Shown piece by piece: positions 47,397 to 61,099 of a stretch of 64,000 nt of DNA (its first letter is position 1; every line of letters begins with the position of its first letter). The stretch is from Adiantum capillus-veneris. Taxonomy: Eukaryota > Streptophyta > Polypodiopsida > Polypodiales > Pteridaceae. A program made the translations under genes and the position numbers. The stretch is taken from positions 4,343,001-4,407,000 of the forward strand of contig CM043963.1 in the NCBI GenBank assembly GCA_014529385.2, written 5' to 3'. Under the pieces are notes generated by a model, which was not told the origin of the DNA, made no database searches, and saw only the letters and a list, made by a program, of their open reading frames with translations.

Positions 47397-48359
47397 TGCT
47401 TTTAAAATAAAACTAAAGAGAAAAGAACAAGATGTTCAGTTTTTGAAACATTTTTCTTATTTTCAATATATGTTATAATTTAAAAACCATTCAATATGAA
47501 AGTAACCATGATGCACAATATGAGATTTTCAATGCACTCTAGTCAATCCACATATCGATCACCTATATTGTGAGAAACTATACCCATTGCAATGAGTCTA
47601 TGCATGGCATAATAACTATAACAATTCTATGAATCTCTCTATGCAATTATTATTATAATGATTACTTATATGTCCACTTTGATTTGCAAACAATATGACA
47701 CATCTAATTTCATTTGCTACAAAAACACAAACGAAAGTAATAAAATATGTGATTGGTCAATTCATGCACTAATAATCTATCGTAATACATAATGCACTCT
47801 CTGTATAAACCAATGCATGAACTAACGCAAATAAATCTTCAATATAATCACTCAATTGAGGACTACTTGTACCTAGTGAAGGATTGTAGCCCACTCATGC
47901 AACCAATTCAATATATAAAAGCTATTTTAACCCAATCAAGGATTATAGCTCTTATATTGTAAATCAACTCAAATGCAAGACTTCAAGGATCTTTCTATGT
48001 CCGGTACACTAATAGAGGACGTCCGACCCTTGACTATCGACTCGTCATTTACATATGCTTATCTTCTAAAACCAATTACAGTCCTCATTTGGACCAATGG
48101 CTTCTTAGCAATGAGCATGATTGTTCAAGTTTTCAGTTGTTTTGGTTTCGTACCTTTATGTCGGTAAACGAATTAAATTTTTTTGGAAGTGGTTACCGAA
48201 TTAAGAATCACGTTTGGCCCAAAAAAAGGACCTGTGACTCTATAAACTTAGGTCAATTCACAAGGACATGACTATACCCGGCACTCGGATACACTCCCCA
48301 AGGATTTGTCTAGCTAAAAGACCGAAGTTAGCACACTATTTACTATTTATAATTACTCC
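47397..48359. other. right arm of the hAT element, no gene
   Basis: AT-rich sequence upstream of the transposase start with no recognised feature; it probably held the transposase promoter. Confidence 0.5.
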
Positions 48360-48480
48360 ACTGGGCTTTTTTATTTTCCCGGTGGGCCCGCCGGGCTACT
48401 GCATATACCCGGCCGGCCCGCCGAGGATGAAAAGGCCCGGTGGGCCCCGCAGGGAAAATGAAAAAGCCCGAAGGGCTAAC
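48360..48480. repeat. right GC-rich subterminal block of the hAT element
   Basis: Contains CGGTGGGCCCGCCGGGC, CGGCCGGCCCGCCG and TGGGCCCCGCAGGG. In reverse complement it resembles the left block, including TTTTCCCTGCGGG and the GACCTGC lead-in. Confidence 0.7.
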
Positions 48481-48619
48481 CGGCTCTATAGGTTTTTGCA
48501 GGTCAAAATCAAAGTCACGTTAACAATTAACGTGATCACGTGTTTTTTTTGTGTAAATACTAGAGTTATTTACGTAATCACCCGATCGTGATTACGTTAA
48601 TGAAATGCCTGGAGATGGC

Positions 48620-48960
48620 GTTGAGCTTGAGGGGGAGTGTTGAGATGTCAAGCTCAACATGTATGACTACCACCAAAAATCATCATCATTGGCGTACCTC
48701 GAAGGATACGATATCTTTGCTAGTGATGCTACAATTATTTTACACTGAGTTGGTCTACCTCACTCACTAGCAATTTTTACTAATTCCTTTTTTTGTTGTT
48801 ATTTCTTCCATATTTATTGTAGGCCTCTTATCTTGAGTTAGTGAAGAAGAAGAAGAATAGTCTTTTGCCTCCATTTGTGTGTGTGTGTGCGCATGCAGCT
48901 CTCTCTCTCTCTCTCTACAAAATCCAGATTTGCCCGTGGAACTATAACATCAATACCTTG
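48620..48960 (+). repeat. 3' end and LTR of the right copia arm
   Basis: Continues the copia copy after the hAT insertion: purine tract GCTTGAGGGGGAG, then the LTR start TGTTGAGATGTCAAGCTC at 48638. It matches the left-arm LTR to about 48880; GT and CT runs near 48880-48918 mark the outer part. The exact end is not defined. Confidence 0.8.
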
Positions 48961-49083
48961 ATAAAATTACCCACATAAGGTCCAAACACCTTGTTTAGCC
49001 AATCGTGCATAAGCATCAACCACAAATACCCCGATAAACTTACCCACATAAGGTCCAAACACCTTGTTTATCCAATCGTGGAA
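48961..49083. repeat. tandem duplication, period 73 bp
   Basis: TACCCACATAAGGTCCAAAC with its surroundings occurs twice (from 48961 and from 49034). No function is visible. Confidence 0.85.
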
Positions 49084-49169
49084 ATTTGCATAAACACTAA
49101 CCAAGCCAAAGAGAATCCTACAATAAAACATCTCCAAGAAGAACTAAATGTAGTATTTATCTACTCTTC

Positions 49170-49640
49170 AAGATCAATACAAATTTACAAATACACGAAG
49201 AAACCATCCAACATCAAACACCTCCAATGACCTGCTACGTGGTTCAAAATTTCATCTTGGAATGGCAAAGGGAATTTATTTCTCTTTGTAGTAGAATTTA
49301 ATGGCTTATAATTGACACACACTTTCCACTTTTGATTATTTTGTCGTGTAACAACAACAAGGGAAACCCACTCAAACTCTTCCATAGGGTAGATAATACA
49401 TATTTCAAGTAGCTTGTTGATCTCTTGTCATAAAGCTTCATGTTGAATCTCACCTAGCCTTTTTAGCTTTTGTGCCTTTGGTTTGTACCCCTTTTTTTTT
49501 ATTAGAATCCTATGTTCCCCATGTAACGCCTCATAGATCTTTGTACTCCATCGCAAAAAAATCAAATTAAGATGCACACAACTACACATAGATCTCTTTC
49601 TCATGCTTAGTTATGTTTTCACCTAGCATTCCCTCCACCT
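49170..49640 (-). pseudogene. gypsy reverse transcriptase N-terminal fragment
   Basis: The minus strand reads MEEFEWVSLVVVTRQNNQKW, KVCVNYKPLNSTTKRNKF and PLPFQDEILNHVAGH. These are the start of a gypsy RT, where W-V-S-P-V-V and C-V-D-Y-R-x-L-N are usual. The palm with the catalytic Asp pair is absent. It belongs to a different gypsy group from G1 and from A/B. Confidence 0.85.
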
Positions 49641-50640
<1,000 letters not shown>

Positions 50641-50713
50641 TAAATGATGTCGTCTTCTGCTTAATAGCAAGGTGGATCCCACCTAATGGATCTGCATGAC
50701 TACTCTCTTAAGT

Positions 50714-50715
<2 letters not shown>

Positions 50716-50754
<39 letters not shown>
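50716..50754. repeat. (CT)n microsatellite
   Basis: About 39 bp, 26 bases before a GT run. Confidence 0.97.
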
Positions 50755-50755
<1 letters not shown>

Positions 50756-50777
50756 GTCTCCCCCCGCCTCCTTCTCT

Positions 50778-50877
<100 letters not shown>

Positions 50878-50879
50878 AT

Positions 50880-52499
50880 GGCGGTGCTGCTACACCATCC
50901 CCCTCTTGAAGTTGGGCCCACCATACTGCTAAGAAGGAAGGTGGCCACTTGCTCCAAAACCTATAAGAAGGTGAGCTTTACATGCTCACTTAGCATTGGT
51001 GGTGTGAGTATTTGGGAGAAGTGTCTGTACATTAGGACTGTGAGGATTTTACCTACAAAGGGGTAGTGTTAAATGCCAGATCTATGGCAAAGGACAAGGA
51101 TAAGCAGGCTATTGTGGAATGGGCTGCTCCAAATCATTCTCATGTAATTTTTGGCATTGAAATGGACTGTTGTCTGAACTATTTGATGGTTGTGAGTATT
51201 TCTCATGCATATGCCGGTAGAGGCACTTGAATAGCTTCTTCTTCTGAACTTTATCTCATGAGAGCTTGTAAAGTAAAAGGGGCTTCATATGGTTTTTCCC
51301 CTTGTAAATGATTTCATCTCTAAATATATGATTAGCTTGACCTTTCTTATTATTTATCTTTGAAAAGCAATCTAGTTGGGTGACATCTATAACATGTGGG
51401 ATACCAATGCATCACTTGCATATGTTACCAATGCTAACTAAATGTTGTGTTGTTTCCATGGGTGCAGGTGAGGGTTACCTTCTCAACTATGGTTTTCAAA
51501 GTTCCTTGGCTTGAAGATGAAGACTATTATATATTCTGGCTCTTGATTTCATCACTTGTGTATAAAGATTGTTCTGTACTATGAATGGAAATTATACCTC
51601 CTTTTCATTGACATAGTTTCTAGTGTCTTTTGTAATCTGAAAGGATTCTTTGGTGGATATGTTATATTGTTATTGAAACTCACACACACCTAACACCAAG
51701 AATAGTAGTGATATTATTCGAAGACCTAGTTACTATATTTTAATCCCTTGATGTGTGTTCTAGATAACTTTACCTTGGATTGATCCTTGAGGGATGGGGC
51801 TCTCTTCACATGGCCCTTATAGTATCACCTGGTCAGTTGAAGGCTGAAGAGGCTACCAGTTCTTACCTTTGGTGGTATATTTCTCTAAATAACATTTTAT
51901 GGACTTTGAAAAACTTAGCACTATCTCAAGGGATATAGCTTCCTACGGTGCCTCTTTCTAAAGCATCACTTCAGGTGCTTACATGCATACATTACCCTAT
52001 GGCATCTAAACTGACAGCAGGGGCTTCAACTGATCTAGCCAACTCTTTGGTCCAAACCATGTCGTTTGATAAATGTGTCAATACCCTTGCCCAACTTGTC
52101 AACAACTCTAAGAAAGGGGTGACAGAGTTATTTGAATTCATTGACAACATTCTCGCCCTGACATTTGCTCACAAAGGGGAGTTAGCCAAGTTCTCTTCTG
52201 ATGATTTTAGGAACAGGTTACTTTTAAAAAAACTACACATTTGAGGACTCCTTTGGGATCAGGAGCAAAAGCATAAAATATATCATTGATAGACTATGAA
52301 TGACAACCATACTTTTTTCAAACTAGCTGACAAAGCCTTAAAACTCCTATATGAGTACTGTCTTCCTTGAAGAAAATATCAAATACTATGTTGATAAGAC
52401 TCATTTGACCCTCTTCAAGGACATTTTGACTTAGCACATCTCTGCTAATGCTTCATATTCAACTTTTATTACTCTCATCTACTTCACAAGGAATCAGGC
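50880..52499. other. no recognisable gene
   Basis: The longest plus-strand frame (51948-52244, 98 codons) has no motif I recognise. No repeat boundary is visible. The region separates two copies of the CA and ACTGGT repeat. Confidence 0.45.
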
Positions 52500-52538
52500 C
52501 CATACACAATGGGCCTACTGCCAACCCATTGTGTATGG
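52500..52538. repeat. perfect 14-bp inverted repeat
   Basis: CCATACACAATGGG at 52500-52513 and its exact complement at 52525-52538, with an 11-base loop, end 16 bases before a long CA run. Confidence 0.9.
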
Positions 52539-52552
52539 CGCTTGGATAGGGG

Positions 52553-53150
<598 letters not shown>

Positions 53151-53339
53151 ATTAACTTTTATGACAATTTTATTATAAATTTTCATGGCGATTCTCTCAC
53201 TTGATCTGCCTTGAGGAGTTATTTTTGACAGGCAATGAAGACACCAAACTTATGATTATCATCCTTAAAGAGAAGAAAACGTGAATACGATTAACTCGAC
53301 GACATCGACATGATTAGTCGGCAGTAGTTCCAACACACG
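53151..53339. other. no recognisable gene
   Basis: Lies between the repeat copy and the first recognisable base of copia 2. No motif is seen. Confidence 0.4.
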
Positions 53340-53636
53340 CATGCTCACTTTCTCTAGTTTTTTTGAGCTTTGGAAAGCGTTCATAGGCTCTTAAAAAATT
53401 ATTTTGGTGAGCTCGTAGACTTTAGTCTACTCAGATTTCTAATTCAGGCTCATTTTGGCCTCCGTTTCCACTACTGGAGTAATGTATTTTGTCATTTTGT
53501 GCAAAATTTCTATAGTGTTGTTTTTTGCATAACATACCCGTACAATCTACTACGGTTTGTGCTATATAGCACGTGTTGTTCTTACTTCATTTCTCCTCTT
53601 TTTGGGCAGTTTTCACATCAAGTGTAGGAATTCTCC

Positions 53637-53965
53637 ATGGCTGACAACAACACAGATGTGTTCAAGAGGTTTGCTGCTGAGGACAGATTGGATGGGGACA
53701 ATTACCCTATGTGGGCTTATATGATGCAACATGTTATTTTGTCGAAGGGAGCTTGAAACATTGTGTAGGGCATTGATGTACATCATGGTTCTAAGGATAC
53801 AGGCGATGCTGAGGATGTTGCAGGTCTTGCTATTGTAAGAGTTGTTTTGCCTATGACAGAACAAGCTGGTTGGGATGTAAAAGGTACGCACGCTCATGCA
53901 TTGATTGCGTTTTTCTATGAAGCACACTATTACTCCTCATATTTGTTCAACAAAATCTACAAAAC
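53637..53965 (+). pseudogene. copia 2 gag, N-terminal part
   Basis: ATG 53637 starts MADNNTDVFKRFAAEDRLDG and GDNYPMWAYMMQHVI. Stops near 53756 and 53766 are TGA and TAG where copia 1 has TGG and CAG. The reading ends at a deletion junction near 53962. Confidence 0.9.
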
Positions 53966-54990
53966 TGGATGATAAGTCTGTCAAATGTATTTTTGTTGGT
54001 TATAGTGAAAAAAGCAAAGGTTACAAGTTGTATCATCCGCAAACAAAGCATATCTTGGTCTCACGGAATGTTGTGTTTGTGGAAGATTCTATTTAGTCCT
54101 TGGTGTCATGTATTAGAGACAATAATGCCAGCTCATAAGACATTTATGACACTTTGTTGCCTCCTTTCAATGGTGGAAGTTCAAATGTAAATTCCAATGA
54201 GAAAAATGTATAGCCTATGGTGTTTTGGAAAATGTTACAGATCAGCCTATTCCTGATGCATATGTACATGATGTACTTGATGAGGAAAGGGCTAAGAATG
54301 AGTAGGCTAGAGGTATGTCTAAATGGCTGGTGCATACATTGCGTGACAATAAATTGGATGCACCTTTGTCTAGTCACACTCGTTCAGGTTCTAGCCATTC
54401 ATCTTATGTATCAAATTCTTATGCTTTGGCTATGTCTAGCTTACATGATGTTGATGAACCTTCATCTTCTGATGAAGCACATAATCCAAAAAATTGGATG
54501 GCTACCATGCAATCAAAATATGATGCACTTATAGAAAATGACACAAGGACTTTATGTGATTTTACTTATGGCAAAAAGGACATTGGTACGAAGTGGATTT
54601 ACAAGTTGAAACGCAAGCTGGATGGTGAGATTGATCGCTATAAGGCTCAACTTGTTGCAAAGGGTTATGCACAACAAAAAGGTATACATTATGAAGAGAC
54701 TTTTTCTTCCACTTGTCATATGAACACTATGTGTTTTTTTATGTGCATTGGCAATTCATTTTGGTTGGGATGTACATCAATCACACAATGTTACTGCTTT
54801 CTTGAATGGTGACCTATTTGAGGAAATTTATGTAATGCAGCCTCGCGATTTTGTCAAGAAAGGATAAGAGGATAAAGTGTGCACATGTAAAGAAAGCTTT
54901 GTATGGGTTGCAGCGATCTTCTCGTGCTTGGTATGAGAAGGATGACACTCCTTTGGTCAAACAAGGCTTTTGTAACAGTCCACATTGTAT
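53966..54990 (+). pseudogene. copia 2 integrase end and start of RT
   Basis: Begins with KCIFVGYSEKSKGYKLYHP (integrase end) and continues with SKWLVHTLRDNKLDAPLSSH and NWMATMQSKYDALIENDTRT, then KAQLVAKGYAQQKGIHYEET. A frameshift near 54735 follows, and the next block (VTAFLNGDLFEEIYVMQP) is in another frame with a stop near 54865. Confidence 0.9.
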
Positions 54991-55980
54991 GTAAAGCGTG
55001 AGGGTGATGTACTTCTCATTGTGGTTCTTTACATGGATGATTTGCTGATCACTGGACCAAATGAGAGACATATTGCTGAACTTAAGGCTGATTTGAATTC
55101 TACTTTCAAGATGAAATATTTGGGGTTGTTGAATCATTACTTGGTTATACAGCTTAAGCAGTGGGATGGTGGTATTTCCTTGTGTCAAAAAAGTTACATA
55201 GAGACATTTCTATGTAAGTTTGGACTTGAGGATTGCAAACCTATTGCCACTCTCATGGAAATAGGTTTGAAATTGAGTCTTCATGATGCTTGTGATCCTG
55301 CAGATGTCACTCTTTACCAAACTACTGTTGGATGCCTCATTTATGTATGCAACACGAAGTCGGATATTCAGTTTTCAGTCTCACAGGTTAGCAAATTTAT
55401 GCATAGCCGAGGGTCTAAGATTTGGAAGGCTATCAAGAGGATTTTTTGCTACTTGATTGGCACTTTATATCTTGGCTTATTTTATCCAAGGGGGGATCAT
55501 TGCTGCCAAACCTACATGTTTTTTTGGACTCAGATTGGGCTGGTTGTTTTGACATGTGAGTGTCCACAAGTGGTTTTTGTTTTATGCTTGGAAGGTTATG
55601 TATATCAGGGTTGAGCAAGAAGCAACCTACTATGGCCACTTCTAGTTGTGAGGTTGAGTACAGGGCAGTCTTCACAACTATGGTTGAGTGGATGGCTCAG
55701 ATGCCTAATGGCTGATTTGGGTGTTGGACAAGACACTACCAACACTATCTACACTAACAAAGCGCATTGGCAGTTGCAAGGAACCCAATTTTTCATGCTT
55801 GCACAAAGAACATTGAGGTGCATTACCACTATGTCAGGGAGACGCTCTCAGCAGGAGAGATTAGCTTGGCTTATGTACCAACACAGGAGAACCTTGCAGA
55901 TCTTTTCACAAAGGCATTGTCTTGTGAGAAGTTTGAAGCTTTCCACAAAGATTTTGGCTTACTCCCTTTGTGGACTAATC
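54985..55980 (+). pseudogene. copia 2 reverse transcriptase palm and RNase H
   Basis: An open stretch of 209 codons carries LIVVLYMDDLLITGPNERHI, with the active site Y-M-D-D where copia 1 has Y-V-D-D, then KSYIETFLCKFGLEDCKPIA and DIQFSVSQVSKFMHS. RNase H is spread over three frames: SCEVEYRA near 55650, AVARNPIFHACTKNIEVHYH (55770) and VPTQENLADLFTKALS (55880-55925). Confidence 0.92.
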
Positions 55981-56055
55981 ATGTCCTCAGGGCATGGAAC
56001 TTCCCTTTACTCTATATGCCAGCTCTCGTTCACCGCATCACTCCCAAGGGGGATT

Positions 56056-56095
56056 TGTCACCATATCCATGTGGTAGTGATGTGTGTCTTGAGCT
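56056..56095 (+). repeat. remnant of the copia 2 3' LTR
   Basis: After the purine tract (56045-56055), TGTCACCATATCCATGTGG matches the start of the copia 1 LTR. It then jumps at a TGTGTGT run to CTTGAGCT, which lies about 140 bases further along that LTR. Confidence 0.75.
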
Positions 56096-56179
56096 ATGTG
56101 CAAGTCATTCTTGGCACTCAATAGTTTATTGTATATGTTCAATTATTCTGTTGTGAGTTTTGAGTTTTTGACAGCAATG

Positions 56180-58075
56180 AAAGCTTCTGAAGTATCATAT
56201 GGACAAGCTAGTACGTTTGCTCATTGACTAGCATATTTTATTGTGTATACTCCGTAATGTATATCTCCAAGTTCTCGTTGCTTTGGATCAAATCCCTTGT
56301 GTGACACTCAACAAAGTAAGAGCCCGTTGTATTATTAGGGGGTAAAAGCTCGGCCTCTCTTTGGAAGCGTACATGATGGAGCAAGATGTTATAGAAGAAG
56401 GCCTCTGTTTGGTGTGCTAGATGGTATTGGTGAACCTGACCAATCTTTTATGATGTTTGATGGCATTTCCATAATTGTCCACCAAAGGTGTAGATTATGC
56501 ATTTTGTGATGACCGTGTTTTTGACAATGTGGTTTTTATGGTACTTGAAGAATGTCAAGTTTTCAAAGGCGATTGGTCTAGCACAATACAAATCAATAGG
56601 GTGCATCACAACATTATGTGATTTGGACATGATATGTTTTCTGAGTTCTGGAGGTGATAAATCTATGTAGAACACAACGTTGCTTTTTGTTATGACTGGA
56701 ATCTGCAAGCAATTTAAAACAGCTTTTGTCCGGGTAGAAATTGGCTTTGTCAAAAGTGTGGCAACTATCAGTTGTAGTTTAATCTTGTCGATTCCTTCCA
56801 AATCCAATTTTGTGGCTGCCTGTGCAAATATTTTTAATGTTCCAATATCCTCAATCTTCATTGTGTATTTGAGCTGATAATATGATAAAGATGAGTTTGT
56901 GACACGTTGGATATTTATATGAGTACCCCAAAGTAGAAGATCGGTTGCATGGTAAGGAACCACATTTTGATCTTTGTAAGTTGGTCGATAGTACATCCAC
57001 TTTAAGGAATGAGGATCTAGAGTTGGATAAGGATTGGCTGAATGTCATATTGAAATCCGTACTTGCATTTGTTATTGTTGTTGTGCATGCGACATGCCTC
57101 AAGATATACGTGCATTTGATTCTTTTGGACAAGCTCGCAAAGTGTGCTTGCATGTGTTTCATTGTCAAGTGTAACATGGATATCAACCAAAATATCTAAT
57201 GTTTTTTGCTCAATGTCGTTCTCATACACCCATAGAATGACATGGGCATGGAGAGATCCCCTATTTTGGATCTCATACCGCAGAAGGTGGTGATAAATTT
57301 GACCAAGATTTGGCTTCCTTGTAAGATGTAGCGATTCATAGAGTGTTTTAGGGTGAAAGCATGTTAACATGTCACACTTTTTCATGTTCCAGACAATGCT
57401 AACTAGCACAATTTTGACATATTCTAACTAGTACAATAACATGAGCTACATCTCCAAGATCTATGACGTATGATATATCAGTAAAAAGCTCTTGAAATAA
57501 GGAATCCAAATGTACAACCTTCGACAAATTTTGATATTATTTGTAAAACATTTATCAGACGCCCAACTTTTAAAGATGTACTAACTTGAAAATGCTAACT
57601 AGTAAAACAAGCGCGACACGTAACATGCTTTCACTCTTTAGTCAATTGTGGAAGAGCAACATGCATTCAACTAGGAAATCTTTCCAAGAGAACCTAGGTT
57701 GAACGTTCGAGCTATACTCTTGATTGTGCGGATCTCATTCCATTTTGTGGAGGTCACTTTATCAACTGCTATGAATGTAATGAAAATGTTTGGTAAACCC
57801 CATGCATCAACCATGCCGATTAAGTACTTTAATGAACGTCTATGCTAAGATGGACAGCCAACAATCGTTACTGGTAGGTTGAAGCAAAATATATTCATTA
57901 TGGCTTCCTCATCTTTTGCATTCTTGTGTTCTCTTTCATAATTGTCAATATCTCTCTGTAGAATGGTAGTTGTTGTGCTATTCGCGATTAAAATTACCGG
58001 CTTCAGCTGATACATTAGTAGGAGATATGGATTATATAATGTATAAAAAGATAATAGGGTGTGGATTCTCATTCA
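56180..58075 (-). pseudogene. Helitron-type Rep (HUH) protein remnant
   Basis: In order on the minus strand: MVDAWGLPNIFITFIAVDK (about 57740-57800, Rep motif 1), EIQNRGSLHAHVILWVYEND (about 57225-57280, the H-x-H motif) and KNQMHVYLEACRMHNNNNKC (57080-57140). Next are VVPYHATDLLLWGTHINIQR with SLSYYQLKYTMK, the catalytic Tyr and Lys region (56860-56970), then RPIAFENLTFFKYHKNH (56540-56590). After a stop, AFFYNILLHHVRFQREAELL and TGSYFVECHTRDLI (56300-56390) follow. HUH Rep proteins nick DNA for rolling-circle transposition. The PIF1-like helicase that should follow is absent. Stops and frameshifts separate the blocks, including one near 57847. Confidence 0.8.
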
Positions 58076-58329
58076 AATGTAGTCACTGAATCAAGTATGT
58101 TCATTGTACATACCATGTCCATACAGGAAAAAAAACGGAAAAATAGGTGACTCTATTGTGATGTCTTTGAAATATGACATCCGGTTTGGAAATCTATTGT
58201 ATATGAAGGAAGCACACGACTGAGAAGCTTATCTCCATTGCAAAGCTGTATGGAACCAAATTCATGTGTATCGGATGTGGTATATGCGTGTCGTCTTGAT
58301 GGCTCAACCAATGTTTTCAAAATTAAGAA

Positions 58330-58640
58330 GCTGTTTTTGTTCTAGTCCTGGTCCATCCGGTCAAAGGGTTGTAGCTCTAAATGGAGACATATCATTTTGC
58401 CTAGACCTCTTCAAACAATATGCACAATCCTGGACATCCTTGTTTAACCCCAATAGTGCTTACAAAATTTTTCCAAAATTTCTCTTTCCATGCGCTATTG
58501 ACAAATCAACTTCTCATAGATTCGAGAGACTGCAAGCATAAACTCACTTGGCACTTAGAGTTCTTCCATCCTTCTCCACAAATTGTAGAGAGAATCCTTG
58601 TAGCATCCACTTGAATAGATGTTTTGAAATTGGGTATCTT
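58330..58640 (-). pseudogene. LINE reverse transcriptase fragment
   Basis: The minus strand reads LYNLWRRMEELKVPSEFMLA-like text, VSRIYEKLICQ and TIGVKQGCPGLCILF, with a stop after MEEL where Lys is usual. This matches the palm and thumb approach of plant non-LTR reverse transcriptases, where G-V-K-Q-G-C-P-L-S-P is the norm. The F/Y-A-D-D block is not found. The fragment may belong to the same LINE as the endonuclease at 61.1-61.6 kb. Confidence 0.75.
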
Positions 58641-58680
58641 CTACTAGTTTTTTTAATTAAAGATCAAACTGAGCTCATCC

Positions 58681-61090
58681 CTAAAATTTTGACTAATCTC
58701 ACCTTGAATTAAATGTGGCCATTTTATAGAGCCAATAGAAAACCATTTATTGATGATAATAAATGACCATTTAATGAGAATTATTGCGCGATCGTTAAAA
58801 AGAACCGTTGAATGACTGTTGATTGGCGATGTCACATAATTGTTAAATAAGAGTCGTTGCATAACATTAAAAAGAGCCGTCATTTTTTATGTTGACATCA
58901 CATGTTTTGAAAGTTTAATCTTATTATGTTGTTTAAGTTTAATTTTATTATATATCTGAATTCATTAATGCAATGACCTATTTTCTCAAGTTATTTGAGT
59001 TACTTTTGACAATGGAAACTACAATTGGTAGAGAGGAGACTTTTGAAGAGTCTCCAAGTGAGAAGTTACTTGATGCTATCTTGAAAGCTCGAAGGGATAC
59101 AAATATCTTTAGGTGTTGTTAAGATATTCAAAACTCCCTTTGAAATTTCATCTTTCATTGAACATTGCAAGGGAATGGTTTTTGAAGAGTGGATAGAGTT
59201 TGAAAACTCTGTCATGGATCATGTCTTTTTGCTAGAAGACAAGCAATATGTCCATCACCCTAATTTTACCAAGGATGGTATTAAGAAGAGTAAAATCACA
59301 ATAAGATTTGGAAAGTTTATAAAATCAAACAAGTCTCCTTCGTACATCTCATTTAAGGTGTCCCAATTATCTTAAAATTGTAATCTTGGTTTAAAGCCTA
59401 TTGTTGTCTTGTTTTTTCTTAATTTCAAAGTGGATGGAATGCAAATCATATAGATAGATCTAGTTGCTACTTCCTTTTTAGTGGTTTCTTCTCTCTCTCA
59501 ATTGAATACCAATGTGATCACAATTTCTTGAATTGAATCACTAGAAGTTTTAGAAGAAGACGAGGTTGATGAAAAGGCCAAAGAAAGAGAGTGAAAGTTT
59601 TGATGTTGCCCCATTAGGAAATTTTGAAGGTATTTTAAAGGACCTTCTAAGAAAATACAATTTTTGCCGTTCTCTCTCTAGAAGATAGGTGTGGTAAAAG
59701 AAAATGTGTCCTCACTACAATCGTTCAAAAAGTGTACTTACAAGTAGATTCTTTCCACAACATCATAATGACCGTGATGATTGAGAGAATGTCTCTTATC
59801 TGTTACATTGAATGCATCTCATCATCTTGGAGGGAAATTCAACGACTCAACTTTCTTCTCTTTGTAATGTTTCTTGTACTGAGTACTAATGGCTTTCTTG
59901 TGTTTCTTGTAGTGAGCACTAATGGCCTTCTCCTCCGCACACAAAAACCTCCTTGCCAAACATCCTAAATATCATCTACACATTGACTTGGATCCTCAAT
60001 ATGAGTTATTATGTAAGTGAAAAAAAACCAACATACAAGTAGTACTAGCAGAGAAGGAAAGACTCAAAGCAGAGGGAGAAAAACATGTAGACATTTGGAA
60101 CATGGTTCTTGATGTAGTCTGTGTGCGGTTGATAAGTGATTCTTGATGCTCCAAAGTTGTGGTGATGAGAGTCACAATGGAGAACACACATTGTGGCTAG
60201 GAGATAAAAGTGTGTAGGTCTAATTCATGGCTAAAAATTTGATGGAGGCAAGTTTGAATGTGACATAAATATGATTACTCTAGAAGTGTGTGGTACTCAG
60301 ATTCTTGAACTTGCAGTGAGCATAATGTGCACAATTGATTTGACTCTTCCTATTTCCCCAAATGCCCTGTCTTACAGCAAAGGGAGTGAGGGAAAAGCCA
60401 AATAGCTACAATAGTGCATATCGTGTTGACAAGGGGATAAGCTCAAGCATCTAAGGGTGAGTACGATTTCCTCTTTTAGCAAAAAAACATGGATTTGTAG
60501 TTGCGGGCAATATGGGTGGTGTAATGTATGAAGCGTGACCCACCAAAAATTCCTCCCCATATATAATACATTGACATTGTAGAAAAGCTTCATTCACTTG
60601 AAATTCTATTGAGGCATCGTGTAGCAAGTGTAATGCATCCCATATCCCAAACCACTCCTCTATGTCTTGCATCCATCCTTTGCTCAAGATCTTTCTTTTA
60701 TGTGCCTCTTGAACTTGACCTTCCACTTAATCATTTCTAGCTTGATACCTTTAAGATATCTCGCTTAGGAAGTGGCCAACTTTTCACGCTCGCCGCTGCA
60801 CACATCTCCAATAGTAAAAAAAGAGGGTATACATGGGAGCGAACCATAAAATGGAATCTTTCTAGCATTTGGGTGCTCATATAGTTGCCTACAATGTGTA
60901 TACATGTACACAAGATTCAAGTTACCAAAACTCTTAACCCACTTACCTCTCATGTTTCTCCAAAATCTTCCTCATGCACGTGCCTTTTTTGGGACTCGAA
61001 AAAAATGATTCTTGCCTTCCATCTTCTTCCCTTATTTTGAATCAATGTCTTGTATATATGCAAATGAATTTAATAGTTGTCTTTGACCAT
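58681..61090. other. no recognisable gene
   Basis: Frames such as 59175-59375 (plus) and 60451-60726 (minus) have no motif I recognise. If one LINE spans 58.3-61.6 kb, this would be its decayed middle, but the text does not show LINE blocks. Confidence 0.4.
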
Positions 61091-61099
61091 AGTTGCATC

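Larger units (their letters stand above)
53340..56095 (+). mobile_element. deleted Ty1/copia element (copia 2), same family as copia 1
   Basis: Matches copia 1 from the 5' leader (GCTTTGGAAAGCGTTCATAG) to the start of the 3' LTR, in opposite orientation. The 5' LTR is not seen. About 1.85 kb (rest of gag, protease, most of integrase) is missing at about 53962, and the 3' LTR is reduced to about 40 bp. No target duplication is found. It gives a useful second reading of the copia 1 codons. Confidence 0.92.

Noticed and set aside
51948-52244. 98-codon plus-strand frame as a host gene
   Set aside because: No motif, no neighbouring exon, and not longer than chance frames in this AT-rich DNA.
60451-60726. 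91-codon minus-strand frame as LINE C-terminal domain
   Set aside because: Position would fit a LINE spanning 58.3-61.6 kb, but no LINE block is recognisable in the translation.
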